Notes: generated by a model from the letters alone, not told the origin. 26,095 nt of DNA from Candidatus Endonucleibacter bathymodioli (GCA_030674915.1 JASXSV010000033.1:1-26095); one strand, 5' to 3'; positions 16,286-25,771 are shown, numbered from the stretch's first letter. Numbers and translations: made by a program.

Positions 16286-17189
16286 TAAAAGTTAATCTCC
16301 AGTATTACACCCTGCCGAGACTCATAAGCCTCGATAGGCGAACAGTCTCTGTATTTTTATAGCCCTCCACACATCCCATTCACAATGACGAAGACTATAC
16401 CTAAAGTGTTATTACAAAACTGGAGGGTTAAGACCTGAACAATCAAGCATTATATAGAAAAAGCAATCAAGTATCGACATCTTTCCAGAGCCCCCTACTT
16501 ACCCTCAACACCCACGCAAAAACCAGCTCTTCGTTATCATGTATACTAAAATTACTCAGAGCGCCTTGCGATTCCCAAATCAACTTTCAGCTGCCCCGGC
16601 CGCTAGGAATACATTTAAAACCTTAACTAACCCCTTAAGTAAGCCCAGCGCCAAGATCACCGACCTCTTTACCTTCATTTTACTGCCTCTTGCCCAACAC
16701 ACACAAGGCTTATAGTTCCAATAAGCCACCCTATAGCAGGGACCTAAATCCCGAAAGGAAAACGCACTCTTTCAAATTCAAGGTTAACTAGCCCAATGAT
16801 GACAAGCCAGTAATGATACCTTCTCTTTCCACCGTACAAACTCCAACTCAACAAATATAAAAGCTCCGCTTTTCACACTTCTCCCTTGATTTTCTTGCCA
16901 ATGATCAGGGTTCTCTGCATAATATTACTAGCCATTTTAGATCATTAAACGACGCTCTCAATTGCAAGCTTCATTCCATCACCGCTAGCGATTTCTACTC
17001 TAACAGTGTCATTTAAAGCACCCCTCAATGTGACTACCAGATGCATACTCTAGATCTGAAAAGTATAACTGTGATACTTTTACGCATTAGAGAGGTACGC
17101 CACAGCTGCTGAGTGCTATTTTAAATGATTCGAAGGGCGCTCAATATCGTCCTACTTAAATTATTAACACACACATTCGCGAACTACTT
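16286..17189. other. 0.9-kb non-coding region between divergent polysaccharide operons
   Basis: No open frame with a start, ribosome-binding site and recognisable protein is seen on either strand. No JUMPstart/ops element was found by eye. The region must hold the promoters for the leftward operon (start 16285) and the rightward one (start 17190). It may also contain decayed coding sequence. Confidence 0.5.
17059..17081. promoter_or_regulatory. 8-7-8 inverted repeat, possible operator
   Basis: AAAAGTAT at 17059-17066 and ATACTTTT at 17074-17081 are exact reverse complements around a 7-bp spacer, about 108 bp before the glycerophosphotransferase-like start. The symmetry and size fit a dimeric repressor or activator site. 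No regulator is encoded in the window, so the role is inference. Confidence 0.35.
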
Positions 17190-18356
17190 ATGATAAGAAA
17201 AATTGCCTTTTTACTGCATACCCCAGGCATGCTGGTTCATTATGAAAGCACCTGGGCAGCAATGCCACGCTCAGATTTTGTCATTGTGACAACTGAAGGT
17301 TTTTATGAAGATACAAAGGGCAATAAAAAACCTGGTGTTGCCATCTTCTTAAGCAAAGTCAACACCAGAAGCTATACTCTGCTCAAGATTAAGGACCTGA
17401 TTGATGCTGGGGTCATGTACGAATTTGTCGTAACAAACCATATAATGTCTGGGTATACCACGAAACCTGAACCTTTCTTTTGTAAAAACCTCTTCAAAAA
17501 AATGATAAATAGAAGCTTAGTTTATCTGGGCCAAGCACCTCGCTGGAAAATTGTTGCCAACCACAGTACCTTTCTCCCCCTACAGGTTGGCCATAAACAA
17601 ATACGCTTCATGTATGGAGCCGACATTAGCGATAGCTGGAGCCTAGACAACTGGAATGAAATATATGATATCTTTCTCTGCCATGGCGTGAATGACCAAA
17701 AAGCCTTAACTTCAAGGTTTAAAGGGGAATGCTTTATTATGGGCTACCCCAGATATGATCGTTTCTATGAAACGAGCCTTGATTTAAACCAAATCAATAA
17801 TGAATTTGATATCGATAACACTAAAAAAACTTTACTATGGATGCCTACTATTGGCGGGGAATACTCTTCCATACCTTTTTTCGCAGAACCTCTGTCTGAG
17901 CTCTCGTCCAAATACAATATTATTTGTAGACCCCACCCCCTTTCATTTGAACAAGAGCCGGAGCTCATACTTTTACTTGAAAAATTCAAATTCATCATAG
18001 ATAGGAATGAGGTACGTGACATGAATGAACTCTTCAGTATCGCCGACATCGTATTGCCTGACTACGGAGGTACGCCTTTTTCAGCCATTTTCCTAAATAA
18101 AAACATTATATTTTTAGATGTACCCAACGCTGACAAAGCTGACATCAATCGTGGATCTTCTGTTTTGGAAATAAGGGAACATCTGCCGATTCTAAAGCAC
18201 ACGGAAGTAGCCGAGTTGGATGACATGATAAGTACAGCCGACTTCTATGAAGCTAACAACAAATGTATAAACGAGCTTTTTGTTAAATACTTTAACTCAC
18301 CAAGAGGCGGTGGTGCCAAGCGGGTAGCCAAGTACTTTGAAAAATTACTAAATTAG
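17190..18356 (+). CDS. CDP-glycerol glycerophosphotransferase-like protein (TagB/TagF type)
   Basis: This 388-residue protein has no membrane segment. The C-terminal half matches the glycerophosphotransferase family: IMGYPRYDRF (183-192), LLWMPTI (215-221), IICRPHPL (244-251) and DYGGTPFSAIFLNKNIIFLD (291-310). The RPHP and the loop after DYGGTPFSAIFLN form the CDP-binding and catalytic region in TagF-like enzymes. In Gram-negative bacteria such proteins attach glycerol phosphate or another phospho-linked group to O-antigen or capsule. It is the first gene of the rightward pair; the next start is about 155 bp downstream. ATG 17190 lacks an obvious Shine-Dalgarno sequence. The GC content is lower than in the leftward operon, which may mean a separate origin. 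Confidence 0.8.
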   Translation: MIRKIAFLLHTPGMLVHYESTWAAMPRSDFVIVTTEGFYEDTKGNKKPGVAIFLSKVNTRSYTLLKIKDLIDAGVMYEFVVTNHIMSGYTTKPEPFFCKNLFKKMINRSLVYLGQAPRWKIVANHSTFLPLQVGHKQIRFMYGADISDSWSLDNWNEIYDIFLCHGVNDQKALTSRFKGECFIMGYPRYDRFYETSLDLNQINNEFDIDNTKKTLLWMPTIGGEYSSIPFFAEPLSELSSKYNIICRPHPLSFEQEPELILLLEKFKFIIDRNEVRDMNELFSIADIVLPDYGGTPFSAIFLNKNIIFLDVPNADKADINRGSSVLEIREHLPILKHTEVAELDDMISTADFYEANNKCINELFVKYFNSPRGGGAKRVAKYFEKLLN

Positions 18357-18511
18357 GATTGCTCTGACCTCATAATACAGCAGCACTCTAACGCCTGTGC
18401 GTAATTTAACTTTAGCCCCAACAAATTACTAGGGTTTGTTTGGCCCACACAGAATTTTTTCATTTACGATGTATTTTAAGTTTTCTACAATCAAACCCAA
18501 GGATTACCCCT

Positions 18512-19765
18512 GTGCTAAACAGCGAAAAAGCACGATACCAAGACCCAAACGTATCTAACTCAGTCGCAAAACATCTGGGAAAATCAAAATCAAAATCAAA
18601 AAACAACACAACAACTGAGCCAATGAACTCGCCGAGTGTAATATGGATAACAGGATTTTCCGGAGCAGGGAAAACAACTGTCGGCCGTAAAGTTACAGCA
18701 CTCCTTTGTGGCATGAGTATTAACACTGTCTTTCTAGATGGTGATGATTTAAGAGGCATATTTGCCGGAAAATGGAGTTACGAGCGGTCAGACAGAATTG
18801 AGCTTTCATATGCCTACTTTAGGCTCTGCAATACTCTGGCCGCACAAGGCATTACCATTGTAATCTCTGCTGTATCAATGTATCACGAAATTTACCACTG
18901 GGTAAAAACCAATATCGACCAGTCGCTACAAGCATACCTCAAAGTACCAGAGCAAGAGCGAATAGCTCGAGACAAAAACACTAAGAACATTTATGGAACA
19001 ATGGGCGATCTAACGAAACTATATGATGAACCCACATCTCCTGACATTACTATTGAAAACTTTGGGGATACAACTCCAGAAGCTACCGCACTAAAAATAG
19101 TAGAGATGTATAAAACAGTGATCGATAGGTCGAGCGCTGACAAAGGTCGCACAACTCACTGGAACAGCTATTACGCTAAAGCCAAATTAGTTTTCGAGCC
19201 TTCTAGCTTTGCAACCACAGTGCAAGAGAAAATTGAACCGTCAATAAAAATTATTGAAATGGGCTGCGGGAATGGCAGAGACTCGGCTTACTTTTCAAGC
19301 TTGGGCCATGATGTAACAGCACTAGATCCATCAACTAGCGCGATCGAGCTATGCAAAAAAAAGCACGACAGCCTTGGGCCAGAATTTATCAATGGAACTT
19401 TACCCAGTCTCGACTCATCGTATAATTCTTCTTTCAACGTCGTCTACAGTCGATTTGTTCTGCATGCGATGACAGAAAAAGAAGAAATCGAAAACCTTGC
19501 ATCCGCTCACAGGTTATTAAAACATGACGGAAACTTTTATATAGAATGCCGCTCTATAAATGACCCACTTGCCAGAAAAGGCGAGATTATCAGTGCCACT
19601 GAGCGTATACATGGGCACTATCGAAGGTTTATAATTTTGGATGACATTAAAAAACGCCTCACAAGTGCTGGATTTAAATTTGAAACCGCCGTGGAATCCA
19701 ACGACTTGGCGATATTAGGCGATGAAAATCCTGTCGTACTAAGAATACACGCAAGGAAAATATAA
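18512..19765 (+). CDS. Fusion of APS-kinase-like (Cj1415-type) kinase and SAM-dependent methyltransferase
   Basis: The preferred start is GTG 18512, because AAGGA lies 8 nt upstream, giving 418 residues; the longest frame starts at TTG 18440 and the kinase domain itself begins at ATG 18623. Domain 1 (about 40-206) has Walker A GFSGAGKTT (48-56), FLDGDDLR (74-81) and SAVSMYHE, then LKVPEQERIARD. The SMxHE stretch differs from true APS kinases and is like the CysC-like kinases of capsule loci, of which Campylobacter Cj1415, acting on cytidine diphosphoramidate, is the studied case (from memory, not searched). Domain 2 (about 216-418) is a class I methyltransferase with HWNSYYAKA, motif I IEMGCGNGR and TALDPS. 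Together they could make and methylate a phospho-activated decoration such as O-methyl phosphoramidate. A Lys/Ser run at about 24-29 is coded by a 6-bp repeat. Confidence 0.75.
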   Translation: MLNSEKARYQDPNVSNSVAKHLGKSKSKSKNNTTTEPMNSPSVIWITGFSGAGKTTVGRKVTALLCGMSINTVFLDGDDLRGIFAGKWSYERSDRIELSYAYFRLCNTLAAQGITIVISAVSMYHEIYHWVKTNIDQSLQAYLKVPEQERIARDKNTKNIYGTMGDLTKLYDEPTSPDITIENFGDTTPEATALKIVEMYKTVIDRSSADKGRTTHWNSYYAKAKLVFEPSSFATTVQEKIEPSIKIIEMGCGNGRDSAYFSSLGHDVTALDPSTSAIELCKKKHDSLGPEFINGTLPSLDSSYNSSFNVVYSRFVLHAMTEKEEIENLASAHRLLKHDGNFYIECRSINDPLARKGEIISATERIHGHYRRFIILDDIKKRLTSAGFKFETAVESNDLAILGDENPVVLRIHARKI

Positions 19766-19975
19766 AAAATACGCATAAAACAGCCTGCTACTGTTTTTAG
19801 CGGGGGAAATAACGGACTATGTTTCTATATGAGCCAGGTTCGAATTACAGTCTTAAACACAGAAAGTATTCACAAGCCTATACCCTGCATACCAAAACAT
19901 ATTAGTTAAGGAATCTCCGATTGAATCTCCAACACTTGGTAAAATAGCATCACTATGGGCAAGCCGGTATCCAAA

Positions 19976-20232
19976 ATGAAACAACAAAGTTTTGCGTCAC
20001 TCAGTTACGCAGCAAAAAAACGCAAAACGCGGAAATAGTTATTTCTTGAGAAAATGGAATATTGTGTTCCTTGGGCAGTCTTTGAAACAATCATTGAACC
20101 GCATTACCCGAAAAGTGGACGTGGAGGGCGCAGCCGGTCGTCCTGACCACTATGCTGCGTATTTACCTCATGCAGAAATGGTTTCAACTATCCGATCCAT
20201 TACAGGCGCTTCACTATATAGCTCAAAGGTAT
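19976..20232 (+). pseudogene. IS5-group transposase, 5' fragment with frameshifts
   Basis: ATG 19976 opens MKQQSFASLSYAAKKRKTRK, then a stop. In the next frames the homology goes on as EKMEYCVPWAVFETIIEPHYPKSGRG and TTMLRIYLMQKWFQLSDP. This is the N-terminal third of an IS5 (InsH-like) transposase broken by at least two frame changes, ending near 20232 against the fabH fragment. It is a different IS5 type from the copies at 20702-22690 and 23843-24288. Confidence 0.75.
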
Positions 20233-20246
20233 TGCCATCATCTTGG

Positions 20247-20669
20247 CTAATAGCCAACCCTCCAAAATTTCATTGAGGGCTGATACAGGATAACACAAGC
20301 AATATCATCAACTGTGTACCTCTCACTAAGCACTGGATTTATTGCTCGTGGTAAAGCCTTTGAGCCAGTTTTATATACCGCCCGACCACTCATAGTAAAA
20401 TGCTTATCTTCAGGAAATACCGTGAAATTATCCGTATTGGTCGTTTCTGAAAATAACCGTGCGTAGTAGAATGCCTCTTCCGAATTAGACGCTTCAACCA
20501 CTACTGCTCCGCCGCCATCGCCAAAAAAAGCACAGTCTCGGCGCAACCAATCAGTTATTATTGAAAACTGATCTGCGCCAATAACCAGCGCTCGTCGATT
20601 AGCAGCGGCCGTGATTAAACTGGCCGCGCGGGAAAAGCGAATTTTTAGATGTGCCCTATATTTGCTCAT
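20247..20669 (-). pseudogene. 3-oxoacyl-ACP synthase III (FabH-like) internal fragment
   Basis: The 140-residue frame contains ASLITAAANRRALVIGADQFSIITDW, FFGDGGGAVVVEAS, then MSGRAVYKTGSKALPRAI and VDDIACVILYQPS. This follows the middle of FabH/KASIII enzymes, from after the catalytic Cys to the segment where the catalytic His of HQ(A/P) normally sits; here it is Tyr (LYQPS). The N-terminal third with the Cys and the C-terminus with the Asn are absent. The first 12 or so residues are unrelated. It is a dead fragment trapped between two IS remnants and unrelated to the neighbouring polysaccharide genes. Confidence 0.75.
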
Positions 20670-21076
20670 TCAACTAAATAATTTATTAGGCGTTATTATT
20701 ACAATGAGACCTTTGCACGATAACGCTGCATAAGCCCCACTATTAATTAAATCGTATTTTTTGAGGATAAAGCCTTAAAAAACACGATTTCAGTTCGAAT
20801 ATGCGCCATTCGAGCCATTTCACCCTTCATTTTGATTTTCAGGCACAACTTGCCTGTTGAATAGCTAAACCTCGTTTAATATTGTGCGCCACGCACATTA
20901 TTTCAAAACGTGTGCGGGTTTCGGCTTAAGCCAAGATAACGAGCTTTCGCCATGCCGTAATGTAGTTTCAAAACGCCAAATACTCGCTCCACAGTGCAGC
21001 GCACGCCAGATGTAAACGGTTAAAACACTTACCATTTTCTGTTAATGGTTTATTTCGATAAGCACGTTTATTATTC

Positions 21077-22154
21077 CGCGGATTTTAGTCATAAGTGCCC
21101 CTTAAAATTTATGCAGCTAACGCCATTTCACTATAAATCTCATCAGGTTTTAAAGTCTAACAGTTTTCTTGGTCTTTGGTTAGTCGGTTTTGTATATCTA
21201 AAAATTCTTTGTCAGTGACATTATCCAAAGATTGGCTTTTGGGCAAATATTGTCTTATCAAACCATTATGATTTTCATTCAAACCTCGTTCCCACGAGGA
21301 GTAAGGGTGAGCAAAATAGGTATCTACGTTAAGCTTTTTCTTGATTTTTTCATGAAAGGCGAACTCCTTTCCGTTATCAAATGTGATCGTGAGTAAGTCT
21401 GATTGGTAAGGCTTGAGCATCGTTATAATTGCTTTCGTCACCACGTCAGCGTGCTTTGAAGGAACACGTTTTACCAAATTTAATTTACTCACTCTTTCCG
21501 TTAATGTAACCAGTACACCCTTGTGTCTTTTGCCAATTACAGTGTCTGCTTCCCAATCGCCTAAACGTATTTTTGATCCACAATTCCAGGTCGATCATCA
21601 ATGCTAACACGGTTTCGGATCTGGCCTCGTGCATCGGGCTTTCTTGTTCTTTGCTTATACTTCTTGTGCCGAAGATGTTGATACAAGCAACCACCCCCAG
21701 CTTTGTCCTCTCGAATAAACTGGTAAATCGTAGAGGGACATACAGAAGGTTGATTATCTCGTTTAAGGCGTCCTTGTATTTGCTCAGGGCTCCACTGCTT
21801 ACTTAGTCTGTCAGTAATTTTATCTTTCAGTTCAGCTACCATCTTGGTCGCTTTTGGTTTCTGTTGATGACGTTCCTGCGCAAAATTATGTGCTTGCTTC
21901 GGGCGATAACCTCTAGCCCCTGTATTTCTAGCCAACTCTCTTTTAACGGTACTCAAATCACGCCTTAAGTCTTGGGCGATAATTTCATTTGAAACTCCTG
22001 CTTTTTTCTCTGACCAAATCTGGTATCTTTCTTCTTGAGTCAGGTGGGTATAACGCTTATTCATAAGTGGTCTCACATTGGTTTTTGGTAGAACCGTGAG
22101 TGTACCCTCTGGCTCAACTTTTTCAATATGGCGCACTTATGACTGAAATCCGCG
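21077..22154 (-). mobile_element. Complete IS30-family insertion sequence, 1078 bp
   Basis: Both ends carry the same inverted repeat: CGCGGATTTTAGTCATAAG at 21077 and, on the other strand from 22154, CGCGGATTTCAGTCATAAG. The flanks TTC at 21074-21076 and TTC at 22155-22157 form a 3-bp target duplication; the uninterrupted IS5 sequence near 23920 has a single TTC there. Length, ends and target duplication all fit the IS30 family. It inserted into the IS5 transposase gene, so it arrived later than that IS5 copy. Confidence 0.9.
21157..22136 (-). pseudogene. IS30-family transposase with a one-base frameshift
   Basis: The first part has the N-terminal helix-turn-helix region MNKRYTHLTQEERYQIWSEKK (likely start ATG 22064; a longer start lies at 22136) and IAQDLRRDLSTVKREL. 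After RVSIDDRPGIVDQK the frame is lost within the five-A run (complement of 21570-21574), where six A would restore it. In the new frame the DDE core goes on: GDWEADTVIGK (first Asp), TFDNGKEFAFH (second Asp), YSSWERGLNENHNGLIRQYLPK (Glu), stop at 21157. All catalytic residues are present, so only the one-base deletion inactivates the gene, unless slippage at the A run restores the frame at low level. Confidence 0.85.
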
Positions 22155-22695
22155 TTCTGTTATCAATATTTCGATCATCCAGCCATTCACTGTGCTTATT
22201 GCTGGAATAGGCACTATCCGCATAAACAGACGACTCTTCACCATCCAATAGCTCAGTGAAACAATTTGAATCGTGAACATTTCCTGCTGTGTAACCGCTC
22301 GATTTTATCAGTCCATCCTAATCGACATTTATGTGCGCTTTATAGCCGTAGGTACTTTTACTCTTCCCGTCAGAACCTACTTTCACGTTCCACTTCGCGT
22401 CAGGATCCTGTGTTGAGTGCTTGTATTTATCCTTATTTGGGCAACACTGTTTAGCCTCAATTACGCTAGCATCAACAATACTGACACCTCCAGATTTAAT
22501 ATAAAGACCTTTATCTATAAGCTGGGAATTGATTTCTTGAAGCAACTTATCCATAAGCAACAACTTATCGAGCTTCTGCCTAAATCGCCAAAAAGTACTG
22601 TGGTCCGGCACTGACTCTGAAATATCGAGCGCAATAAATCGACGAAATAAAAGATCGCGAGCTAGAAACACCCAGCAAGGAAACATTTACCACTA

Positions 22696-23682
22696 TTACA
22701 ATATACTACATTTTAGATTATCCAAATTTTTGGATGATCTATTATTTGTTTTATGTTTATCTTCATCCCTATAACAACGAATAATCATTGATAATCTAGA
22801 AAAACTATTAGCAGCCACAACTCGAGATTCGTATCTCCCATGAACAATTAATTTCTCTTTATTTACTATAAACTTCTGATTGATAATATACCCTGTATTA
22901 GTTGAATTCTTTAAATCAACCACATGCTCAACTTTGCCTTTTTTAAGTTTGCGTATAGCATGATAACATTTAAATGGGCCATTAGCGCTTGGAAAGGAAT
23001 CGCAATTATAAGATACATCATCACTTGTATAGTCTTGCTTACAACTCACGTGAATATACCCCAGTTTTATGTTTGATATTACAGTGCTAGAATTATCCTC
23101 GGCTAAACTTAATACGGCAAAAGCAAGGTAGTCAGGATCTTTACCTGATCCTGGCCAGCTGTCTCTATGAAAACCAATAGTCATTGGTAATAATGATTCA
23201 TCTTTATACAGCATAAGTTCATATTTAACGATTGCATCATCAATATATGTGCTAAGTTTTTTAACCATCTTTCCTAATAATGGCTTTAGTCCTTGTTGCA
23301 AATCTGAACTGGAACACGTTATTTCTCCATCTGACAAATACATAGTTACGTGGAAAGAGCGCTGGCCTAGATGGATCTCTTTTTGCACTTCCATTACAGG
23401 CTCTGAATCTAAAACATTATTGAGAAATTCAATATCTCCCGCATCTACATTAAATACAATACTATTAAAGTAGTCTTCTCCAGCACTATAGCCCTTCCTA
23501 GCCAACTGCTCTTTTACCTCATCAGAATTTTCAGGGGACTGATGCTGAACATTAGTCGAACCTGGCCAAGCCTTAATACACATTGATACAAACAAACAAT
23601 AAGAAAAAAACACATACTGAAAAGCAGTGAGAAACCTCATCTTATTAATTGACAAACATGAAAACAAAAATACTTTTAACAT
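22696..23682 (-). CDS. Secreted protein of unknown function with a leader like that of the zinc-finger proteins
   Basis: This 328-residue protein starts at ATG 23682; AGGAT immediately precedes the start. Residues 1-40 form a leader with a basic region and a hydrophobic core (FLTAFQYVFFSYCLFVSMCIKAWP) that resembles the leaders of the zinc-finger proteins at 960 and 2861 (MLKxxLF ... FFSxC ... SM ... P). The mature part is cysteine-containing with no family I can name. A weak pattern recalls 2-oxoglutarate/Fe(II) oxygenases: GFHRDSW with H172 and D174, LIVHGR with H281, and R296 in FSRLSMIIRCY, giving HxD...H...R in the expected order. This is only a suggestion. The stop at 22696 lies 7 bp from the truncated IS5 copy 1, and the upstream side lies 160 bp from the inverted IS5 copy 2, so the gene is boxed by IS ends. 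Confidence 0.75.
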   Translation of the reverse strand: MLKVFLFSCLSINKMRFLTAFQYVFFSYCLFVSMCIKAWPGSTNVQHQSPENSDEVKEQLARKGYSAGEDYFNSIVFNVDAGDIEFLNNVLDSEPVMEVQKEIHLGQRSFHVTMYLSDGEITCSSSDLQQGLKPLLGKMVKKLSTYIDDAIVKYELMLYKDESLLPMTIGFHRDSWPGSGKDPDYLAFAVLSLAEDNSSTVISNIKLGYIHVSCKQDYTSDDVSYNCDSFPSANGPFKCYHAIRKLKKGKVEHVVDLKNSTNTGYIINQKFIVNKEKLIVHGRYESRVVAANSFSRLSMIIRCYRDEDKHKTNNRSSKNLDNLKCSIL

Positions 23683-23842
23683 ATCCTAATTTTACCTTTT
23701 TAATTACAATTAATAAAAAAGATTACTATTCTTACTTGTTCAGTGGCTAATGTCAAAGATTTCCGTAAAATTATTGTCAGCTTCACCTTTTTGTTATTGA
23801 TCCAACTGTGTACCTATTAAAAAATTAAGTCACATCCATATG

Positions 23843-24288
23843 TTGATTGCGGATAGTGCCTATTCCAGCAATAAGCATAGTGAATGGCTGGATGATCGAA
23901 ATATTGATAACAGAATAATAAAATGTGCTTATCGAAATAAACCATTAACAGAACATGATAAGTGTTTTAACCGTTTACATTCTGGCGTGCGCTGCACTGT
24001 GGAGCGAGCATTTGGCGTTTTGAAATACACTACGGCATGGCGAAAGCTCGTTATCTTGGCTTAAGCCGAAACCGTACACGTTTTGAAATAATGTGTGTGG
24101 CGCACAATATTAAACGAGGTTTATCGATTCAGCAGGCAAGTTGCGTCTGAAAATCGAAAATGAAGGGTGAAATGGCTCGAATGGCGCATATTCGAACTGA
24201 AGTCGTGTTTTTTAAGGCTTTATCCTCAGAAAATACGATTTAATTAATAGTGGGGCTTATGCAGCGTTATCGTGCAAAGATCTCATTG
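23843..24288 (+). mobile_element. IS5-family element, copy 2, 3' fragment
   Basis: From about 23843 to 24288 this is an inverted near-copy of the 3' part of the IS5 copy at 20702-22690. It encodes ADSAYSSNKHSEWLDDRNIDNR, AYRNKPLTEHDKCFNRLHSGVRCTVERAFGVLK, then a one-base loss near 24029 (relative to copy 1) shifts the frame. In the restored frame MAKARYLGLSRNRTRFEIMC and the end up to SCV follow. It ends CGTGCAAAGATCTCATTG, 5 bp before the astB stop codon. The 5' two-thirds are absent. Inactive, but it gives the uninterrupted sequence needed to define the IS30 insertion in copy 1. Confidence 0.85.
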
Positions 24289-24293
24289 CACTA

Positions 24294-25634
24294 TTAGTTC
24301 TGAAAATTGTATACGTCCCCAAGGTTAAGAATGCTAGTTAAGCTTTCCAGTGATGCTCTTGACTCATCTAGAAGCTGCGGGTCTGCCAAATCTTGTTCAG
24401 TTAGTCTATCCCGATAAAATTCATTTATCCAAGTATGAAGCTTAATATATAAGTCATTGTTGAAGATACAAGCCTGATTTACCGAAGTGAGCTCCTGTTC
24501 TGTCATTACAACTCTTAGTCTAAGACAAGCTGGACCTCCCCCATTTCTCATGCTTTGACGTAAATCAAACGTCATTATTTCTGTGATTGAAGCATGCTCG
24601 TTAACCAAACCTGCAAGATATGAAGCAACATTTTCATTTTTCTGGCTCTCTGATGGAACAACCAATATACTTTTATCTCCTACTGATAAAAGCTGACTAT
24701 TAAAAAGATAGCTAGATACAGCATCAGATATACTTACTCTGTCATTGGGTACTTCAACAATGGCTAAATCCGCATCATCACAAGCTTGTTGTAATTGCTG
24801 ATAAACAAATGTCTGATTTAAAAAAGCCGCCTCATGGCAAAATAGGATATTTTTGTTACCCACGGCAATCACATCATTATGAAATACACCTTGATCAATA
24901 ACATCCGGATTTTGCTGAGCATAAACGACTTTATCAACATTAAGCAGATGATTACGTGCAACGGCTGCTGATGCCTCAAACGTTTGGCGCGCAGGGAACA
25001 GCTTTGCTACTGGACTATTATTTTTATTATTAAATCCATAACAACCGAAAACAAAGAGTTCTACCCCTTGAGCATTATAGTCGCAACAAAATCTAGTGTG
25101 ATTTGCAGCACCCTCATCACCAAGCTGACTGATACTGGGAATAACCGAGTGGTGAACAAAATAACGATCATCATGAAATATACGTTTTAGTATCTTTCCT
25201 GTGGTTTCATGTTCAATAAATCGGTGGAGTTTGCTTGCAAGATTAGCAGGTGTAATATGAACTTTACCATCTTCTGTATCAGCACTGGGTGAAATTGTTG
25301 CAGCATTTGCTGTCCACATGCTTGAAGCTGAACTGCAGGCGGCAAGAATATCAGGTGCTTCTTTTGCTGCCTTGCTTAATATCTGAACATCAGATCCAGT
25401 AAAACCCAATTTTCTCAGGATGTTCAAGTCAGGCCTTTCCTGTGGTGGAAGCACGCCCTGAATCAGTCCCAACTCGTGCAAAGCTTTCATTTTTGCAAGC
25501 CCTTGCTGAGCGGCCAGTTTTGGATTTGATGACTTCAACCGATTATCACATGAAGCTAAATTTCCATATGATAAGCCTGCGTAGTTATGAGTTGAACCAA
25601 CCAATCCGTCAAAGTTTACTTCATATGCTTTCAT
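24294..25634 (-). CDS. astB: N-succinylarginine dihydrolase
   Basis: This 446-residue protein has the normal length for AstB (E. coli about 447). It catalyses the second step of the arginine succinyltransferase pathway: N2-succinylarginine plus water gives N2-succinylornithine, two ammonia and carbon dioxide, in the cytoplasm. Conserved blocks run throughout: [44 protein letters not shown] with catalytic Glu174, [17 protein letters not shown] with His252, and [13 protein letters not shown] with catalytic Cys370 (E. coli Glu174, His248, Cys365). Start ATG 25634 has a GAAGAG ribosome-binding site a few bases upstream. No other ast genes lie in the window. An IS5 end lies 5 bp beyond the stop codon but leaves the gene intact. 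Confidence 0.97.
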   Translation of the reverse strand: MKAYEVNFDGLVGSTHNYAGLSYGNLASCDNRLKSSNPKLAAQQGLAKMKALHELGLIQGVLPPQERPDLNILRKLGFTGSDVQILSKAAKEAPDILAACSSASSMWTANAATISPSADTEDGKVHITPANLASKLHRFIEHETTGKILKRIFHDDRYFVHHSVIPSISQLGDEGAANHTRFCCDYNAQGVELFVFGCYGFNNKNNSPVAKLFPARQTFEASAAVARNHLLNVDKVVYAQQNPDVIDQGVFHNDVIAVGNKNILFCHEAAFLNQTFVYQQLQQACDDADLAIVEVPNDRVSISDAVSSYLFNSQLLSVGDKSILVVPSESQKNENVASYLAGLVNEHASITEIMTFDLRQSMRNGGGPACLRLRVVMTEQELTSVNQACIFNNDLYIKLHTWINEFYRDRLTEQDLADPQLLDESRASLESLTSILNLGDVYNFQN

Positions 25635-25771
25635 GCATGCTCTTCTTCTGTACTCTTAATTTGGATAAAAGGCACTATCCCCGATGTCCTTTTCAATTTC
25701 ACGGATATTACCAACTTCCATTGATAGGCGTTAATCGGCGACACACGAGAAAAGACCAATACTCCTATGAG

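Larger units (their letters stand above)
20702..22690 (-). mobile_element. IS5-family element, copy 1, truncated at its 5' side and interrupted by an IS30 element
   Basis: The element reads leftwards. Its transposase (22686 down to the stop at 20839) encodes RFIALDISESVPDHSTFWRFRQKL, SIVDASVIEAKQ (catalytic Asp), YGYKAHINVD, a premature TAG at 22318-22320, then YADSAYSSNKHSEWLDDRNIDNR. There it is split by the IS30 insertion and resumes left of 21074 (AYRNKPLTEN, VRCTVERVFGVLKLHYGMAKARY). Two further indels relative to copy 2 break the frame. The 3' end, near 20702 (CAATGAGACCTTTGCACG), is shared with copy 2. The 5' end, including the first part of the transposase, is missing at about 22690, where the secreted-protein gene begins. 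Inactive. Confidence 0.85.

Noticed and set aside
21570..21574. Programmed frameshift in the IS30 transposase
   Set aside because: A run of five A is short, no canonical slippery heptamer is in frame, and IS30 elements normally have one continuous transposase gene; a one-base deletion is simpler.
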